From Hydnum rufescens UP504 (lineage: Eukaryota; Basidiomycota; Agaricomycetes; Cantharellales; Hydnaceae), in assembly GCA_014904985.1 (NCBI GenBank), contig MU129052.1, positions 31,509 to 60,156 on the forward strand: a DNA stretch of 28,648 bases. Reading direction: 5' to 3'. The position numbers and the translations under genes are program-made. How positions within the stretch are numbered: position 1 is the first letter of the stretch; each line of letters starts with the position of its first letter. Positions 1 through 8,499 of the stretch are shown here, piece after piece. The notes under the pieces are model-generated. The model did not search any database. It had not been told where the DNA came from and was given only the letters and a program-made list of their open reading frames with translations.

Positions 1-431
1 TAGCACCCTTTCTTGGCTGGCGTCATGTCCAAGGAATCCACAGTCCCCTCCTCAGAACCGGTGTATGCATTTGCGCTTTTTTCGTCCATTGGGAGGTGTT
101 ACGACATGATGGGAGGAGGAATGTCTGTGGCTTTATACGACAGTAGGCTTTCTGAATGGCGACATGACAGGTGTGGGGAAAAAAGGCCGCCGCTGAATTC
201 ACGCGATGCCGATGGCGAAATGCGCACTGTGGCGGCCTACTTCTTATGTAAAACCCTATTTTGCACCAAGGATTTCCCACAGGTAAATCAATATATAGCT
301 ATCTGAATATAAGGAATTGAGTCAAATAGAATTTTAGTGCAGGTACAGTATATACAGACATTATTATGGTAGGCTCAAAGCAGCCACCTACTGCAAGAGT
401 ACCAGCCATGTATGGACAAAGCAGCCACTAA
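1..431. other. CpG-containing edge segment, no recognised gene
   Basis: The first ~300 bases are open on both strands (97 codons on plus, 85 on minus) and are richer in CG dinucleotides than most of the window. Neither translation resembles a family I know. From about 300 to 431 the plus frame that later encodes the integrase tail is closed, ending with TAA at 429-431. Two similar stretches containing GCAGCCAC and AAGAGTAC lie at 380-410 and 420-451, so a small duplication may have damaged the upstream polyprotein here. Confidence 0.3.
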
Positions 432-1061
432 GGCAAGAGTACAAGCTGGCATGCATGGGTGACAGCCTTTACTCATTACACCAGACGAAATGAAAATACA
501 TTGGTCAATGGAAACTATCAACCAGGTACAATTGTACTGGTATACAATTCAGTATTACAAATGCAACATGGACGAAAAGGGGAAATATGGTGGATTGGGC
601 CATACTGAGTTCAGCATCATCACCCTCACGGATCCTATCAACTGGCAGAATTAGATGGGACCCCAATCAATGGAATATTTGCCAGAAATCATTTAAAGAA
701 ATACCATATGCATGACCAAATAGCCACAATGGACATCGCCAGGAATGAGAGCCACAGCGCCACAGACCATGAATTAAATCAAAATAATATGGCAAAATAC
801 ACAAAAAATATGGACCAAGCTACAAAATATAGGGGAACAACAATTACAACAAAACAGTGCTACCCGGTATCGCTTGGACCAGAAAATCAATTGAGAACCT
901 ATCTTTGGCCGCTGCCAAGAGCCACAGATTTGTGGGGCTATTGGGAAAACAAAATTGTGGAGTGGAAACAAAGGAACCTTCTACAAGAACTCCTAGGGAA
1001 CACCTTGCAGGAGCCCCAGATCTCCGAATCTGCTTACAAATCCCCTGAAGAGACTCCATAA
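432..1061 (+). pseudogene. Ty3/gypsy polyprotein tail: integrase C-terminal GPY/F module (degenerate)
   Basis: In one plus frame the sequence reads NYQPGTIVLVYNS, then a GPY motif (597-605), then GSYQLAELDGTPINGIF and RNHLKKYH. This order (PG..VLV, GPY/F, G.Y.LAELDGTP, a basic end ..LKK.H) is the C-terminal module of integrase in Ty3/gypsy retrotransposons, which lies after the catalytic core and helps bind DNA or chromatin. An in-frame TGA at 606-608 falls directly after GPY, where the family usually has a basic or hydrophobic residue; a CGA-to-TGA change fits. After the module the frame stays open to 1061 for about 110 residues that I do not recognise. The catalytic core, RT and RNase H are not in the window, so this is the 3' end of an element truncated at the left edge or upstream of it. 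Confidence 0.75.
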
Positions 1062-1207
1062 AAGGAAAATTCAATTCTCAAAAAGGAAATCCCTGAAACA
1101 TTTTCTACAAGCTGCATCACAAGACCACAACTAAAACTATGAATTCAAGACGACCCTAGAGACACAAGGCAAAGAAAATCCCAAATTAATGCCCCTAGAG
1201 CCATGGA

Positions 1208-2335
1208 ATGTTGAATCACCGAATGTGCCAAAACCCACAAAAACTCTTTTCAACTGTCTTAAAAAAACCTGCAGCCACATCAAAATTGACACCCCTCTTC
1301 TTCTGGCTCCTTTCTCTATATAGCTATGTGATCCTCTGTGCTCCTGACCAACTATCGCGAAGTCTAAACTTAATAATATGGTGTAATGAACCCTGGCAAC
1401 CCTTCATCTTCCATCTCTTCTCATTCTCATTCCATTTGGTATCTATCATCCACATGCAACAACTCCATCGACCTATCGACTAAATCATCACAGCTAATAT
1501 CTAAACTATGGCAAGGAATGGCTAAATAACATCAAAATGCGAGTATACCTGTTTTTTGCATCCTATTGTATCTCATCAAAACCATCCTATCTCGACATGT
1601 CCAACTCCACTCATTTCGACTCAACCGCAAGCTCTGTTCAAAGCTACACATTCGAATACATCCACATGCCTGCTCCCTCTCCAACTCCACCCACACCACT
1701 CATAGAACTCAACCTGGACAGCAACATCTTCCTTTTGTCTCAAGTTAAAAAGGAATGAAACATAACTGATGAGGTATGGAATGCAGGACATCCGCAAAAG
1801 ACATTGCTAATGATAAAACAGACCTTTTGGCCCAACTCTATCTCTTCTTCGCATGCTATTGTCAAGAATTACAATATCAATGAATCTTCTACCAATGTGC
1901 AACCACTTGCACTGCTCGAAACCCAGTGAACCATTGACCCTTGTCTTTCATTGCGCCCCCAGACCATTAATCTCTACCCATGTGCTATACTTCCTCCATT
2001 CATTCCTCTTCCCACTCAACCCTCGAAAGAACCTGAATTGACTCAGAAGGACATCATCAGTCGCCAAGCAACCCCTACCATGCAGCAGTTACATGAGTCC
2101 TCAGACTCTCCAACAGGATCTCTTACCTCAAAAAGCACTCGTTCTTTGTATCATCCTTCCCATCGGTCCTATTCTCCTTCTCAGCCTCCTCATGTGCCTC
2201 GCAGCCTTCAAAAAATCAGTATACTGCGACCTGGCAAAAATGCCAACTCTTACTGCGCATGGCCATCCTATCAACAAGCAATTATGTCAGGGCCATGCTG
2301 TGATGAGAGCACCAAACAAATATAAACACAGATAA
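1208..2335 (+). pseudogene. Possible third ORF (envelope-like) downstream of pol, broken
   Basis: Two pieces in the same plus frame suggest a membrane protein remnant. The first (1208-1483) has a hydrophobic run LTPLFFWLLSLYSYVILCA that looks like a signal peptide, with a plausible cleavage after the small residues. The second (2093-2335) has a strongly hydrophobic run around ALVLCIILPIGPILLLSLL followed by lysines, like a C-terminal membrane anchor with a short tail. Between them the frame is closed at several points, and neighbouring frames (1537-1758, 1951-2325) are open, so frameshifts are likely. The position after an integrase tail and the order of signal then anchor match env-like ORFs of some Ty3/gypsy elements. 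I saw no conserved env motif. Alternatives are chance hydrophobic ORFs in T-rich DNA, or a captured host gene. Confidence 0.3.
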
Positions 2336-2918
2336 CTCTGACTAAGTCCGGGGTAAGTCCGGCTAAGTCCGGGAGAATCCGGGCAAGAATGAGATAATGA
2401 GGATGGGATGGAGAGGCAGTCCAGCAGCCCAGAAGGGACTAGGCGGAAACAAGCACAGCGGTCCTTAAGCTCACAGAGTCAACTGGAAAGTACTTGGACT
2501 GTAGTCTGGAGTAGAAGTGGAAATCCTGAGATTAACATTAAGGGAATAGGTACAGTGAGACTAACCTGTAGTCCAGAGTAGAAGTGGAAATCCTGAGAGA
2601 CCAAAGCTGGGTCTCTCGATTTTGCCCCAGACTACTTATACATAGTTCCTATACTACAGGGGATTGATCACTTAATGAGAGGTGGTTACAGGGGGGCAGG
2701 CACAAGAGGGGAGTGGGCAGGGGATGGGAAAGTGGAGGGGACAGGGACAGGGCCAGGGGTAAGTGTGTGGGAACCAGAAGTAAAGGAAACGAGGAAATGA
2801 AGGGGAAATGAAACGGAGATCGGGACAAATTGGGAACAGGCCAGAACCAAATCCGGAAACAAACCAGAACAAATCTGGAAACAAATCCGGAACTAACCGG
2901 GAAATGGACGAACTCTGA
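2336..2918. repeat. Non-coding block with short direct repeats, possible LTR remnant
   Basis: No gene is seen. A motif TAAGTCCGG recurs three times at about 2344-2372. A 33-base direct repeat (CTGTAGTC..GAGTAGAAGTGG) occurs at 2499-2531 and 2566-2598 with two mismatches. G/A-rich strings run from 2655 to 2790 and a degenerate string of AAATCCGGAAAC-like units from 2850 to 2905. On the minus strand a TATAAG at 2635-2640 precedes the duplicated segment, so this could be part of an LTR or promoter in minus orientation. I could not place LTR ends. Confidence 0.35.
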
Positions 2919-3555
2919 CAGATTATAGATCGCAAGTACAATGCAGCGCTGAAACTTGATGAGATCCAATGTGAGTATGAAGAGAAGCGAAAGGAGGATA
3001 TAAAGGACAACACAGAACTACTTGACCAGTTAAGTTGTACCATCGCCAATCACAACCTCCAAATGGATTCTCTCACGCCACCCCTCTCTCTTCTTTTGGC
3101 AACCCTACATCAACAAGAAGCTGACCTCAAGGCAAAAGCCAAAGACCTCAATAAATGTGACCTCAAACTCTTACAACATGAGCAGTGTGTAACCAATTGG
3201 CATGATCAGCTACTCTATCCATCTACATATCACCATGTTACCCAAGTCAACCATCTCGCTAAAATCTTTATCCAAGCAGCAGATATCATGCGACAGCAGC
3301 ATTGCTTAGACACCCTGTATACAGCATTCGTCCTTCATCATTGTATCACCCCTGCACTTGAAGCTATCTGAATCCCTCCACGCTTTGCATGATCTTGCCC
3401 CTTCCATCTTGACTGATGACCGAGCTGTTGAGTATTATAAGAAATACGTGCATGACATTCAGTATGACTTAAAGGATGACGAATGGGCCAAATTCAAGGA
3501 CACCCCAACTGTGTATGAACTAACAGACCAGTCCTCCATCCTCTCCCCTTCCTTT
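2919..3555 (+). pseudogene. Coiled-coil ORF with frameshift, unknown (gag-like?)
   Basis: The plus frame is open from just after a TGA at 2916-2918 to a TGA at 3369-3371, about 150 codons. It is rich in charged and Leu/Gln residues (for example EYEEKRKEDIKDNTELLDQL and QQEADLKAKAKDLNK), consistent with alpha-helical coiled coil. Just past 3360 the neighbouring frame continues in similar style (SESLHALHDLAPSIL, then EYYKKYVHDIQYDLKDDEW) to about 3530, after which it becomes low-complexity. A single frameshift or a very short lost intron near 3360 would join the two. The position after possible LTR sequence and the helical character make a retroelement gag plausible, but no zinc knuckle (CX2CX4HX4C) is present, so the name is only a suggestion. 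Confidence 0.4.
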
Positions 3556-4025
3556 CCCATCCTCTTTCTCTCTATCTCATTAAAAAACAAAAAGAAATAT
3601 GTGATCACCCCAATGTACCATCTCTCTCACCTGAAGGAAGAACCCTTCCTTTGCCCTGCTTTCTCTCCATGTAAAAACCATGTCACCTGTTGGCAAAACA
3701 ATGTTCATTTCTCCTAACTCTCATTTCCCTCAAAAGTCTGAAAGCCTCTATGTCACTTGAATCCTTTTCTTAAGACTGACCTCACCTGGTGATGTGGACT
3801 TGTCAAAAAAAAAAAAAAAATCAATCAAAATCAAAAGAAAAACAACAAGTCAAAAGAAAAAACAAAAGAAACAAAGTCATAACCCACATAAAAACCAAAA
3901 AATTCCACAAGTCCATAACAACAAAACCATGCTAACTAGGAGACTCATGACTTAACTGGTAAACAAAAACAACAGCCAATTAATCAAAAAATTTGCCAAA
4001 ACTGAACCCGAACCGAGTGCCCTGA
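3556..4025. other. Non-coding; contains 16-base poly(A) run
   Basis: No gene is seen. An uninterrupted run of sixteen A lies at 3805-3820, followed to about 3910 by A-rich sequence with repeated CAAAAGAAA-like words. This could be the tail of a retroposed sequence on the plus strand or simple low-complexity DNA; I found no target-site duplication. Confidence 0.4.
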
Positions 4026-4559
4026 AAATCCAAGGGTCCCCTCAAGTCTAGACTGTCTCAAATCATTCATAAAAGCACTTCTCACACACAAAATCCTCTT
4101 TCCTCATCCCATCCACTGACTCTAAAAAGAACATATGTCAAAAACAATGTGACTCATATAAATGCTTACCTAAAAAGGGGTAGAACACCATTGAATATGC
4201 CTACAAACATACTCACCAATGGCATTTCTGAAACTCATTCAGAACTCCCATCCAACCCTGACAATGTATACATCCCAGACGATGCAACAGGATACATGGT
4301 TTTCTTCGTACAGCATGTCAGGAACCAGAATGATCCAATTCTCAATCTCCACATCGGACAAAGGGGTTACTTTTGCCCCAACACGACAACTGCAGTCCAA
4401 ATGTATACAATTGCCTGCCTCGAATTGTATTGCGTAACCCAAGAATACTCTGATGACTCCAATTTTCATGTGAAGGTGCAGATAAGAATGGCCATATATG
4501 GGAATGTTGACACAGACATGGTCCACCTTCCTACATTCACCCATCACCCTCCTGAATAA
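4026..4559 (+). CDS. Unrecognised ORF, probably part of a degraded element
   Basis: The plus frame is open for 177 codons between TGA at 4023-4025 and TAA at 4557-4559. The first ATG in frame is near 4197, and a GTG lies at 4149, so the true start may be upstream across a lost intron or frameshift. The stretch from about 4245 to 4530 reads like a folded domain (PDNVYIPDDATGYMVFFV, then PILNLHIGQRGYFCPN, then NFHVKVQIRMAIYGN). It has alternating hydrophobic residues suggestive of beta strands and three cysteines. I do not recognise the family. It lies among retroelement debris on the same strand as the integrase tail. Confidence 0.35.
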   Translation, partial: KSKGPLKSRLSQIIHKSTSHTQNPLSSSHPLTLKRTYVKNNVTHINAYLKRGRTPLNMPTNILTNGISETHSELPSNPDNVYIPDDATGYMVFFVQHVRNQNDPILNLHIGQRGYFCPNTTTAVQMYTIACLELYCVTQEYSDDSNFHVKVQIRMAIYGNVDTDMVHLPTFTHHPPE

Positions 4560-5490
4560 ACCATCATCGTCGTCATTGAATCACCTCTAAAAATAAAAAT
4601 CTTCCTCCATCATGAAAATGCCAGGCGAATGAAAAACACCATAAATGGAAAAGGAGAACATAAACAGCAGGTCTGGTCATGTGTCAAAACCAAACAACTG
4701 GACACAAAAATCATCGAAAAACGCGGACCACACACCTTCATCTGCAATTCTAAAAACTCCCACTACAACCTTGAAAAAGCCATGAGTTCAACCAGTATGT
4801 AAAAACCATGATCATTAAGGATGTTCATTAAACATTCAGGAACTCAGGTGATATTGAGAACTCAGGCGATAATTCAAATTCGATGGATCAAATTCCTCTC
4901 TCATGTCAGGACTTTCAAACATTGGGAGAAACTGAAATTGGCCTTGGAGCATTAGTAACCAACCACTGTAAGCAGGATGGTTGTGAACCAATCCAACTAC
5001 TGTCCACATCATTGAGGATAGGACAAATGAAGGGAGCCATGGGGACAATTCGAATATTCAGGTCCAGGAAAATGAAGGTCTTTTAGGATAATAGAAAATC
5101 CCAATGAACAGTGATTGCTCAAAGGAATAGATCAGTGTCACAAAATAAAAATGTCAAGGCCACACCCTGAAGTTGTCCTCTTGACTATTCAGTCTAAATG
5201 CAGCTGTACAAAGTCTTGACAAGTGGGAAATCTCCTCCAGACAGCAGCAATACTTCAGTGCCTCAGACTGTGATAGGGGGAAAAACCAAATATTTACATG
5301 CTCCCTCCCCTTTATATACATTCCAGACCACAATTCAAAATTCAAGAAGAAAAGCGGAGATAAGGGAAGCATAATGAAAAAGAAATGAAGTCAAAAGCTT
5401 CAAAACTGGTGGAGATATTCAATAATCAAGTGAAAAAGAGACAAAAAACACTTTACAAGGCATTCCTCCCTTGAAACTGGATAGATTCCC
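4560..5490. other. No supported gene; minus-strand TATA-like site
   Basis: Short ORFs exist on both strands (for example 4883-5086 plus and 5154-5372 minus) but none resembles a known protein. On the minus strand TATATAAA lies at 5311-5318, preceded by A/T-rich sequence, and could be a promoter. A purine-rich tract, AGCAAGGGGGGAG, lies a little further right at about 5577-5589 and would suit a plus-strand polypurine tract, but no clear LTR start follows it. Confidence 0.3.
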
Positions 5491-5718
5491 TTAAGGAAAG
5501 GTGGAATAGGTTGCCCTGAGTGCCCTTTTCATCAGAATTAAAAGGGCCAGAACCAATTTGTCATTTGTGTTGGTGGAGCAAGGGGGGAGTCATGAGGAAG
5601 GGGTTGTCTTGTGAACAATGGAGTTCGCATCCGTTATAGAAGAAGGATTGGGAGCTCCGATGACTGTCAAATCAAACTCTGGTTCAGCCAGTGTGTAGAT
5701 GGGAGACTGTATTTCTGT
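5491..5718 (-). pseudogene. Short unrecognised exon-like ORF, one in-frame TGA
   Basis: On the minus strand about 42 codons read coherently (SPIYTLAEPEFDLTVIGAP, then PSSITDANSIVHKTTPSS) up to a TGA at 5592-5590, and the same frame then continues for 32 more codons (NTNDKLVLALLILMKRA) to TAA at 5493-5491. The TGA sits where a CGA codon would. The segment lies about 500 bases downstream of the minus-strand promoter-like block at 6233-6533. A possible donor (AAAG then GTGAGT) at about 6016 would connect an ATG-free leader to it by splicing. The family is unknown; it could be the start of a small gene or of a retroelement gag. Confidence 0.35.
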
Positions 5719-6232
5719 TTTTATTCAATGGGCTGGTTCACTCTGATGGTTGATCACTCTCTAACAAGTTAGGTATGGTATTCAGTGGAGGATAAGATTG
5801 TGGTATGGACTAGCTATAGTCAATGATATATCGTGGGATGCTTGTGAAAGGCTTATACATGTTGTATTGAACTGTTTACTGCTATTTGTAGGTACCTATT
5901 TGTGTCCTCCTGGTCAAAATGCGGATTCTAAAGAGGACTCTAGACTAGTTTAAGCTTGATTTAGTATGTCAATGTGTTTCTTTCTTCTTCTGACTTAACT
6001 TTGTTTTTACTCACCTTTCCTTGGATGTCCAGCAACTCTAACCTTAGGTCCTGCAACTATCCTTGGCTCAGTATTTCGTGTAGAGGGCTTCCAGTGACTT
6101 AGTCTTAACAACCTTGTATATGACTTAGCTCCAGATGGCTTTAGATCAGTACTCTCTTAAGATGCAAGCAGATTTGTAGACAGTAGTATATTCCAGTAGT
6201 GAGAAGATGATGGGGGGATACAGGAAAATCTA

Positions 6233-6533
6233 CCAGCTTTTATACCTTTCTGAAGGTGGCTGTGTTTAAAGAATATGACTCACTCCTAGGTGAGTCATAT
6301 GTGAGAACAATAGGGTTGTCAAGGAGGGTGAGTCATTCATAAAGTGGTTGCATGATAGGTGAGTCATTCATAAAGTGGTTGCAAGATAGGTGAGTCATTC
6401 ATAAACAGAACAAAAGGGTTGCTAAGAAGGTGTTATCTTTCATAAAGTGGTTGCAAGGAGGGTGAGTCATTCATAAACAGAACAAAAGGGTAGTCAAGGG
6501 AGTGTTATCTTTCTTATCTGTGAGGTTCTAGAA
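6233..6533 (-). promoter_or_regulatory. Minus-strand promoter-like block: TATA box with six AP-1/Gcn4-type sites
   Basis: Read on the minus strand, TATAAAAGC lies at 6241-6233. Upstream of it are six TGA(C/G)TCA heptamers at 6276-6282, 6291-6297, 6329-6335, 6360-6366, 6391-6397 and 6463-6469, and a TTCTAGAA at 6526-6533. The first two heptamers form an 11-bp inverted repeat (6273-6283 and 6290-6300, 6-base spacer). TGASTCA is the core site of Gcn4/AP-1 bZIP proteins and TTCnnGAA the core of heat-shock elements. The heptamers ride on a short repeat containing TGAGTCATTCATAAA. About 180 bases downstream of the TATA there is no ATG on the minus strand and then a GTGAGT donor-like site. It may be the U3 region of an LTR or a host promoter; I could not find LTR ends. 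Confidence 0.5.
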
Positions 6534-6705
6534 GTTATTTGTGGCAATGGGAGATGAAATCAAAGGATATTTCTGAGTTCTTGGAGATTAATTTGTTTGT
6601 AGTCCAGTGGTTAAGATGTTTTTGTTGCTGGTTGATAATGGGGACAAGTGCATGGGATGGGATTTGATGCAGAAACAACAGTTTACATCTGTAATAGACG
6701 TTCTT

Positions 6706-7110
6706 GGTATCATTCGATGCGGATTTTTAACAGCTTTCTGGGCACGGTGGTTCTGAGCAGATCCGGTGTAAACTGACAGAGAAATTCGTTTTTTACTGAT
6801 GGGTGTTGATTCTGACAGTAATATTGTTCTGTAGAGTTCAGTTTTGATCTGTTCTTTGCGTGCTCAGTACCGTTGGACGTGGATTTTTTATATCTTTCCA
6901 GGCGTGGTTGTTCCGAGAGGATTGGATGCGAACTGACGGAGAAATTCGTTTTTTACTGAAAATCCCAGATTTTGACAGTAATATTGGTCTGGAGAGTGCA
7001 TTTCTGGTCCGTTTGACTTGTGTTTGGTACCGTTCGAAAGGTGTGAATCGTAGCTTTCTAAGCGTTATATGGGCGTACCTCTCCGATCAAAACTGACGGA
7101 GTTATAGAAT
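6706..7110 (+). repeat. Diverged tandem repeat, ~160-bp period, three copies
   Basis: Three units begin at about 6706, 6867 and 7027 with GTATCATTCG, GTACCGTTGG and GTACCGTTCG. Each continues with a shared order of blocks: TTTCT or TTTCC then a CGT-containing word, a GAT(C) block, AACTGACGGAG (AACTGACAGAG in the first), and in the first two AAATTCGTTTTTTACTG followed by TTTTGACAGTAATATTG or similar. The third is cut short or diverged after its GACGGAG block. Unlike the right two thirds of the window, these units keep many CG dinucleotides. No coding function is evident. Confidence 0.7.
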
Positions 7111-7316
7111 GAATTCGATTTCTGCGCATAGCCGTAATTAATTTCGTAATTGGTCATGTGATCGTCCAAAGGCTGGGAGTGGTGTGATTTTGTGTTTTCT
7201 GATACTGGATGTTTTTATCTTCCACACCACCTCAAAAAATAATGACAATGATGTGGTTGCCATTGTTGTCGCCAGTTTATGACCCCACCTAAACCAGGAA
7301 TGGGGGAACAAAACTG
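7111..7316. other. Intergenic, nothing recognised
   Basis: This region leads into the intron-bearing unit. Only shadow ORFs on the minus strand were seen. Confidence 0.4.
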
Positions 7317-7366
7317 ATGTCCACAGAGGAGTACACTGCACCCAGCAATGCTGGGGTGGTGAGAGG

Positions 7367-7463
7367 GTAAGTGAACCTCTCTCTTGTGCAAAAAGGGCAG
7401 CTTATAGCTGCTCTTTTGTACTCCTTTATTTCTTTACTAATAAATCAATCTCTTTTACAATAG
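7367..7463 (+). other. Predicted intron 1 with internal hairpin
   Basis: This 97-nt intron has donor GTAAGT, a branch-point-like TACTAAT at 7435-7441 and acceptor TTTTACAATAG. The hairpin arms AAAAGGGCAGCT (7391-7402) and AGCTGCTCTTTT (7406-7417) pair over 12 bases with one G-U and a 3-base loop. Confidence 0.6.
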
Positions 7464-7667
7464 GGCCTTCTTATTGACTGCATACCAAAAGGTGCACCCC
7501 CTGCCTCACACAGTGATGACAAGGGCAACAGTTCTGCTGTTGTTCACCAATGACAGTCCTGTCGTTTGCCAATGACTTTGGACCCTACAGCCCTGCCCAG
7601 GAGCTGAATTCAGCTGCGCCATGACCTGTACCACCACACTCCAGCATTGCTGGGGTGTGGTAATCAG

Positions 7668-7758
7668 GTAAGTATATTATTTGTTTCCATTGCACGAAAG
7701 GGCAGCTTGGAGCTGCCCTTTTGTGCTCCTTGAATATTTTGTTCTTATTATCCTGCAG
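7668..7758 (+). other. Predicted intron 2 with internal hairpin
   Basis: This 91-nt intron has donor GTAAGT and acceptor TTATTATCCTGCAG. Its hairpin is the longest of the four: GCACGAAAGGGCAGCT (7692-7707) pairs with AGCTGCCCTTTTGTGC (7711-7726) over 16 bases with one G-U and the loop TGG. Confidence 0.6.
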
Positions 7759-7853
7759 TCCTACATCTCACCACAGTCTTGCCAAAAGCAAATTGCACTA
7801 CCCAGTGGAAAACAGGCACCAACCACCAGCCATAGCAGGCATGGTAGCATCAG

Positions 7854-7950
7854 GTGTGTTTTCTTTTCTGTATACCTTCAGCGGCACAAAAATGGCAGTG
7901 GAAGCTGCTCTTTTTGCATTGCATATCTGGCATATTGACCCTCATTCTAG
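7854..7950 (+). other. Predicted intron 3 with internal hairpin
   Basis: This 97-nt intron has donor GTGTGT and acceptor CCTCATTCTAG. Hairpin arms at 7887-7898 and 7905-7916 pair with one mismatch and one G-U, and keep the core GGCAG...GCTGCTCTTTTTGC seen in introns 1 and 2. Confidence 0.5.
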
Positions 7951-8089
7951 CCCCCCCCTGGATGGGAAGTGGCATGAAAACCTGCATCAAACCCTACATC
8001 TACACACATGTTAACGCTGCACAAGAAATATGCCGATGCTGGGGAAGACTGGTACCACACCCAATGGGGTGTGTGTGTGGTACTGTCAG

Positions 8090-8182
8090 GTGAGTCCTTT
8101 CTTCTAGCCATGCAAAAGGAGCTGCGAGAGCTGCTTTTTTTGCATGGCTGTTAATTCTTAACTAACGTATTGCTTATTCTAG
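8090..8182 (+). other. Predicted intron 4 with internal hairpin
   Basis: This 93-nt intron has donor GTGAGT, a branch-like CTAAC at 8162-8166 and acceptor TTGCTTATTCTAG. The outer stem AGCCATGCAAAA (8106-8117) pairs perfectly with TTTTGCATGGCT (8138-8149). The inner AGCTGC...AGCTGC portion resembles the cores of the other three. Confidence 0.6.
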
Positions 8183-8187
8183 GTGAC

Positions 8188-8480
8188 CCCAATGAAAACC
8201 AGCGTGAAAACCCTGTGAAACCCTTTACCAGTACCCATGTACAAGCCCCCATGTCAAACCCCTGTGTGTCAATGCCCAGATCACATACTGTGTGAGGAAC
8301 ACCTCATACTGGAGGAAGATGTGGGATACTGTATGTATGCCTAGATAGATTTTTTGTATTTATTCTATGCTTTGTGCTCCAAATTCAATCTTTCTCATGT
8401 TGGGGCAAGGTCTCTTGCCTGGTCTTGCCAAAACCAAAATTGAGCCTCTTCCTGGCTAATTAGCTTTCCCTTTTCCCCTA
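8188..8480. other. Non-coding downstream of intron array
   Basis: It contains repeated AAACCC words (8200-8260) and a small inverted repeat GGCAAG...CTTGCC at about 8403-8418. No gene is recognised. Confidence 0.35.
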
Positions 8481-8499
8481 ATTTGGGTGGTCCTCTGTT

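Larger units (their letters stand above)
7317..8187 (+). pseudogene. Five-exon unit with four related hairpin-bearing introns
   Basis: An ATG at 7317 opens MSTEEYTAPSNAGVVR. If four introns (7367-7463, 7668-7758, 7854-7950, 8090-8182) are removed, the frame stays open through exons of 50, 204, 95 and 139 bases and ends at a TGA immediately after the last junction (8184-8186). It is interrupted once by TGA at 7573-7575 in exon 2, where CGA is a plausible ancestor. Unbroken, the product would be about 163 residues of unknown family. Donors are GTAAGT, GTAAGT, GTGTGT and GTGAGT; acceptors are pyrimidine-rich and end in TAG or CAG. The splicing pattern is better supported than the protein. The unit could be a decayed coding gene, a spliced non-coding RNA, or a tandem of intron-containing modules. 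Confidence 0.35.

Noticed and set aside
5577..5600. Polypurine tract followed by an LTR start
   Set aside because: The purine run is good, but no TG...CA segment or second copy could be found, so no LTR is called.
7391..8149. Hairpins followed by T-runs resembling bacterial rho-independent terminators
   Set aside because: They lie inside GT..AG segments in what is evidently fungal DNA; the recurrence and splice signals fit introns better.
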